Source: Schlegelella_A sp963778525
GTDB lineage: Bacteria > Pseudomonadota > Gammaproteobacteria > Burkholderiales > Burkholderiaceae_C
Reading direction: 5' to 3'
Assembly: GCA_963778525.1 (NCBI GenBank)
Contig: CAVZUJ010000009.1
Span: 924,461-988,460 of the forward strand
DNA length: 64,000 nucleotides
Position 1 is the first letter of the stretch, and the number at the start of each line of letters is the position of its first letter. Shown piece after piece: positions 60,808 through 64,000 of the stretch. The notes under the pieces are model-generated. The model saw only the letters and a list, made by a program, of their open reading frames with translations, had not been told where the DNA came from and made no database searches. Made by a program: the position numbers and the translations under genes.

Positions 60808-61941
60808 CTACAGGCCGCGCGAGAGCTCGAACATCAAGGCGGCCGGCAGCGAGCTGGTGACGACCTCGCGTCCGATGCGCGCCATCGTGGCGCCGTTGGT
60901 GCCCGACATCTCGAAGGTCGAGCCCTGCTCGAGGATCTCGATGAAGACGAAGTCGGGGACTTCCCCGAGGATCTCGTCGCGAAAGGAGGCGAAGCGCTCG
61001 CCGCGCTGGATCGACTCGATGATGATCGCGTGCGGCAGGCCTTCCTTGCAGAAGCTGGCGGCCTCGTCGACCGAGCCGACGAAGTCGACGAGCATGCTCA
61101 TGTTGCGCAGGGCGTCCCGGATCAGCACGCGGACTTCGCGGCGCGAGGCGACCACGAGCACATGGCTGCCCGCCAGGGCTTTCGAGTTGCCTGACTGCGA
61201 CGAAGCGTCGTCGATCTCGGAGGCCGACAAGCCTTCCATCTCTTCGCCGGCCGTCTTCGGGAACTCGAGAACGAGGGTGCTGATGCCGGCAACGTCCTTG
61301 CGCTCGACGACGAGGCCCATGGTCCAGGCCGTCTGCTCGATCAGGCGCCAGTGCAGCGAATCCAGCCGCGGTTGCACGGATTCGGTGACGCTCTGGTCGG
61401 GCTCGTCGGCCGGGCGATGGGCGAAGCGGCAAGTCAGGCGCGCGTGCGCCGGCCAGGTCTTGAAGTCGATCGTGAACTCGATGTGGGCGTGGGCGTTGGC
61501 CAGGGCCCAATCGAGGGTCGCGTTGAGCAGGCTGAACAGGAGCGAGCCGTCGACGATCACGCGTGCCGACTTGAGCGTCGGCTTGAGGGCGATGCCGCGC
61601 GCCTGCGTCTCGCGGCTGCGCAGCGCGAGCACGCTTTTCAGCACTTCCTCGAGCTGCAGCACCTCGTGCGACTGGCGAACCCGGCCCGACGCGAAGCGGG
61701 TCAGCTGCTGGCCGATCATCCCGACCTGGCGCGCCTGCTCGACCTCGTCCCGAAGCGCCCGCAGCCCGGCACGATCGATCTTGCCGGTGGCGATGAGCGC
61801 GTGAATCCGCTCGAGCGCCGCCGTGAGCGGCGCCGCGATCTCCGACCCCACCTGCGAGACAAGGTCGTGCCAGCGCTCGCTCTCGTCGGCAGCGTTGACG
61901 GCGTGAGCTCGCGCGGCGGCGGAGCGGCTGACTTCGGACAT
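60808..61941 (-). CDS. Degenerate hybrid histidine kinase / receiver-like protein
   Basis: The protein is 377 residues from ATG 61941 and soluble. Residues about 25-90 fit a HisKA helical hairpin, but the H-box reads SQVGSEIAAPLTAALERI, with Ser where the phospho-His should be. The next 150 residues fit an HATPase fold in outline (SLLNATLDWALANA like the N-box), but no DxGxG or GxGxGL motif exists. After a linker (about 245-265) comes a receiver-like domain (HVLVVASRREVRVLIRDALR) whose acidic pair is missing and whose phospho-Asp position is Glu in HAIIIESI. It therefore looks like a non-catalytic scaffold or decoy. I do not recognise the family by name. Confidence 0.7.
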   Translation of the reverse strand: MSEVSRSAAARAHAVNAADESERWHDLVSQVGSEIAAPLTAALERIHALIATGKIDRAGLRALRDEVEQARQVGMIGQQLTRFASGRVRQSHEVLQLEEVLKSVLALRSRETQARGIALKPTLKSARVIVDGSLLFSLLNATLDWALANAHAHIEFTIDFKTWPAHARLTCRFAHRPADEPDQSVTESVQPRLDSLHWRLIEQTAWTMGLVVERKDVAGISTLVLEFPKTAGEEMEGLSASEIDDASSQSGNSKALAGSHVLVVASRREVRVLIRDALRNMSMLVDFVGSVDEAASFCKEGLPHAIIIESIQRGERFASFRDEILGEVPDFVFIEILEQGSTFEMSGTNGATMARIGREVVTSSLPAALMFELSRGL

Positions 61942-62195
61942 GGTGTTCAGGGGATCGCTCGTCTTCCGGGAAAAAATCAGTGCCGGCCTGCCGCGTCGAC
62001 GACGCCGACCCAGGGCACTACGGCAGCGAACCGTGCCCGGTTGAACGCTGCTTGCGGCCGCTCCCATGCGCCGCAGATGGAAGAGTGTCGTTGGGGCACC
62101 AAAGCGGCGCCAGTAGGTGGCCGGACGACGCGGATGAGCGGTCACACAAACCTGCCCAATGTGACAACTTGTTCACTAAATCTGGCCTTCAGGTT

Positions 62196-63488
62196 TCAGA
62201 TCGCCTTGCTCTCGCGCAGCGCCGCAATCGCCTCGGCGCCAAGGCCGAGCTCCGTCAGGATCGCGTCGGTGTCGGCGCCCAGGAGCGGCGGTGCGCGTCG
62301 GTATTGCACCGGGGTCTGCGACATCTTCAACGGGCTGGAGACGACGCGGACGTGGCCGGCCAGCGGATGAGGCAGCTCGACGGTCATGGCTCGCGCTTGC
62401 ACCTGCGGATCGGCGAAGACCTCGGCCAGGTCGTTGATCGGTCCGCACGGCACTTTCGCTGCCTCGAGGGCGGCCAGCCAGGCCGCGCGAGGACGGTCCT
62501 TCAGGATCTCGACAAGCATCGGAACGAGGCTGTCGCGATGCCGGACCCGGCCGGCATTGACGGCGAAGCGTGGGTCCTTTGCCAAGTCGGGTCGGCCGGC
62601 GACTGCGCAAAAGCGCGCGAACTGGGCGTCATTGCCTACGGCCAGGATGAGATGACCATCGGCCACCTCGAACACCTGGTACGGGACGATGTTTTGATGC
62701 GCATTGCCGGCGCGCTGCGGTGCCACGCCGGTGGTCAGGTAACCGGCGCCCAGGTTGGCGAGCATCGCCACCTGCGTATCGAGGAGGGCCATGTCGATCG
62801 CCTGGCCTTGCCCGGTGGCGTCGCGATGGCGCAGCGCCGCAAGAATCGCGGTGGTGGCGTACATGCCGGTGAAAAGATCGGCCACCGCCACGCCCACCTT
62901 CTGCGGCCCGCCGCCCGGTGCATCGTCGGCGATCTCGGCCCGCGACGGCCCGGTCACGCTCATCAAGCCGCCGAGGCCCTGGATGGCGTAGTCGTAGCCG
63001 GCGCGATCGCGGTAAGGGCCTGTTTGCCCATAGCCGGTGATCGAGCAGTACACGAGGCGCGGGTTGAGCGCCAGCAGCGACGCCGCGTCGAGGCCGTGCC
63101 GCGCCATGTCGCCGACCTTGAAGTTCTCGACCAGCACATCGCAGGTGCTCGCCAGTTGCCTGACGAGTCCGGCCCCCGCAGGGCTGGCGATGTCGATCGT
63201 GATCGATCGCTTGTTGCGATTGGTGCCGAGAAAATAGGCAGCCTCGCGCGTCTCGTCGCCGGCCGTGTCGCGCAGGAACGGCGGCCCCCAGCCGCGCGTG
63301 TCGTCGCCGCCCGGATGTCCCGGAGCGGTCGGGCGTTCGACCTTGACGACATCGGCGCCGAGGTCGGCGAGGACCTGGGTGCACCACGGCCCCGCCAGCA
63401 CCCGCGACAGGTCGAGCACGCGGATACCGGCAAGCGCTTGCGGCGTGCCGGCTGAAGCTTGGGCGCGGGAGGCGGCGGACTCGGTCAT
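62196..63488 (-). CDS. CaiB/BaiF (family III) CoA-transferase
   Basis: The protein is 430 residues from ATG 63488 (MTESAASRAQ). Family motifs are IRVLDLSRVLAGPWCTQVLA, DLGADVVKVERP, RGWGPPFL with catalytic-Asp-bearing context further on, FLGTNRNKRSITIDIASPAG, VLVENFKVGDMARHGL, YCSITGYGQTGPYRDRAGYD and QGLGGLMSVTG. It moves CoA between a thioester donor and a carboxylic acid without ATP. Substrates range from carnitine to formate and aromatic acids and are not predictable here. It diverges from the lipoprotein gene at 63541. The 254 bases between it and the degenerate kinase gene contain an AT-rich patch (62158-62195) but no gene. Confidence 0.92.
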   Translation of the reverse strand: MTESAASRAQASAGTPQALAGIRVLDLSRVLAGPWCTQVLADLGADVVKVERPTAPGHPGGDDTRGWGPPFLRDTAGDETREAAYFLGTNRNKRSITIDIASPAGAGLVRQLASTCDVLVENFKVGDMARHGLDAASLLALNPRLVYCSITGYGQTGPYRDRAGYDYAIQGLGGLMSVTGPSRAEIADDAPGGGPQKVGVAVADLFTGMYATTAILAALRHRDATGQGQAIDMALLDTQVAMLANLGAGYLTTGVAPQRAGNAHQNIVPYQVFEVADGHLILAVGNDAQFARFCAVAGRPDLAKDPRFAVNAGRVRHRDSLVPMLVEILKDRPRAAWLAALEAAKVPCGPINDLAEVFADPQVQARAMTVELPHPLAGHVRVVSSPLKMSQTPVQYRRAPPLLGADTDAILTELGLGAEAIAALRESKAI

Positions 63489-63540
63489 CAGCCGATTGTC
63501 GGCGTCGAAGGCCGTTCGGGCATCGGGGAAAATCGCCGCG

Positions 63541-64000
63541 ATGAGGCCTCCGCTCTCACTGCTGGCGATCGCTTTTTTCCTGCTGGCGCTGTCCGCTTGC
63601 TCACCGGCGCTCAACTGGCGCCAGACGAGCCCTCAAGGTAGCGGCGTGACCTTGCTCTTTCCTTGTCGGCCGGACAAGGACGAGCGCACGATCCGTCTCG
63701 GGGGTTCGTCGTTGCGCATGCAGATGCATGCCTGCAGGGCTGGCGATGCCGCGTTCTCGCTGGCTTTCGTCGATGTCGCCGATGCAGCTCAAGTCGGAGC
63801 CGTCCTCGCCGCGTTGCGGGCCGCCGCACAGGCCAACCTCGGTGGCCCGGCAACGGCCAAGCCATGGCGCGCTCGGGGCGCGACACCGAACGAGCAGAGC
63901 ATGCTCGTTCGCATCGACGGTCATCTGCCCGATGGCACAAATGTCGTGGAGCACGCGGCGTTCTTCGTCAAAGGCATGCGCCTCTATCAAGCCACCGCGC
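63541..64000 (+). CDS. Predicted lipoprotein, 3' end outside the window
   Basis: The frame opens at ATG 63541 and stays open to the window end (153 codons). MRPPLSLLAIAFFLLALSAC is a lipoprotein signal with lipobox LSAC, the lipidated Cys being residue 20. The mature part contains VTLLFPCRPDKDERTIRLGG and a later DGHLPDGTNVVEHAAFFVKG. Cysteines in FPCRP and MHACRAG could pair. I recognise no family. It lies 52 bases from the divergent CoA-transferase start. Confidence 0.7.
   Translation, partial: MRPPLSLLAIAFFLLALSACSPALNWRQTSPQGSGVTLLFPCRPDKDERTIRLGGSSLRMQMHACRAGDAAFSLAFVDVADAAQVGAVLAALRAAAQANLGGPATAKPWRARGATPNEQSMLVRIDGHLPDGTNVVEHAAFFVKGMRLYQATA

Noticed and set aside
62158..62176. TGTGACAACTTGTTCACT as a Crp site
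   Set aside because: The spacing between GTGA and TCAC is eight bases rather than six, and the inner positions do not pair. It is kept only as an AT-rich patch upstream of the degenerate kinase gene.

Overview
The window reads as a chromosomal segment of a GC-rich betaproteobacterium, most likely Burkholderiales. The grounds are a DUF1840 gene, a Bug-type (tripartite tricarboxylate) binding protein, two LivHMGF-type transporters, the ybeZ-ybeY pair, and the order D,D-carboxypeptidase / D-amino acid transaminase / DUF493 / lipB / lipA. I see no rRNA, tRNA, CRISPR array, transposase, integrase or phage gene. Coding density is very high and many neighbouring genes overlap by 1-10 bases. This looks like core and metabolic chromosome rather than an island.

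Layout. 1-6.9 kb: start of murA (leftward), then a Ugp-like carbohydrate/phosphodiester ABC transporter, an EEP-family phosphodiesterase and an acyl-adenylate ligase. 6.9-10.4 kb: a large winged-helix/STAND-ATPase regulator facing three small genes (43-aa hydrophobic peptide, DUF4242, small secreted protein). 10.4-17.6 kb: Bug receptor and adenosine deaminase, a ParA-like ATPase, a formyltransferase-ACT-ACT fusion, a paralogue of the small secreted protein, a DUF4336-like protein, a cupin and malonyl-CoA decarboxylase. 17.7-21.0 kb: LivHMGF operon without a binding protein, ended by two nested inverted-repeat elements. 21.4-29.0 kb: DsrE-like protein, pobA with an AraC regulator, hybrid histidine kinase, DUF3237, HD-GYP and PAS proteins. 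29.0-35.8 kb: cyclopropane synthase, DUF1840, PEBP, histidine phosphatase, D-threonine-aldolase-like enzyme, phospholipase D lipoprotein, a 33-aa membrane peptide and a Crp/Fnr regulator with its own palindromic site. 35.8-45.3 kb: single-chain acyl-CoA carboxylase, IclR regulator, and a second, complete branched-chain-type ABC transporter. 45.3-54.8 kb: ruvB, PCu(A)C chaperone, ruvA, ybeZ-ybeY, a hemB-corA-eamA operon divergent from hemJ, VanZ, [2Fe-2S] ferredoxin and a hydrolase. 54.8-64 kb: cell wall and lipoate genes, a zinc-ribbon membrane protein, an exporter, a degenerate hybrid kinase, a CoA-transferase and a partial lipoprotein.

Several genes fit together. Acyl-CoA carboxylase, malonyl-CoA decarboxylase, the acyl ligase and the CoA-transferase are all CoA-thioester chemistry. 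The carboxypeptidase releases D-alanine, which the transaminase beside it can use. lipB and lipA make and complete protein-bound lipoate. hemB and hemJ are both tetrapyrrole enzymes.

Sixteen single-base frame breaks interrupt eight genes. Thirteen lie between 2.36 and 9.23 kb, and thirteen of the sixteen are apparent insertions. Because the protein stays recognisable in the shifted frame each time, I read them mainly as consensus-sequence errors. Genes broken this way are typed as pseudogene because that is what the sequence as given shows.

The most unusual items are the formyltransferase-ACT-ACT fusion, the paired inverted elements near 21.2 kb with compensatory hairpins, the kinase/receiver protein that has lost its phosphotransfer residues, and the two paralogous small secreted proteins.
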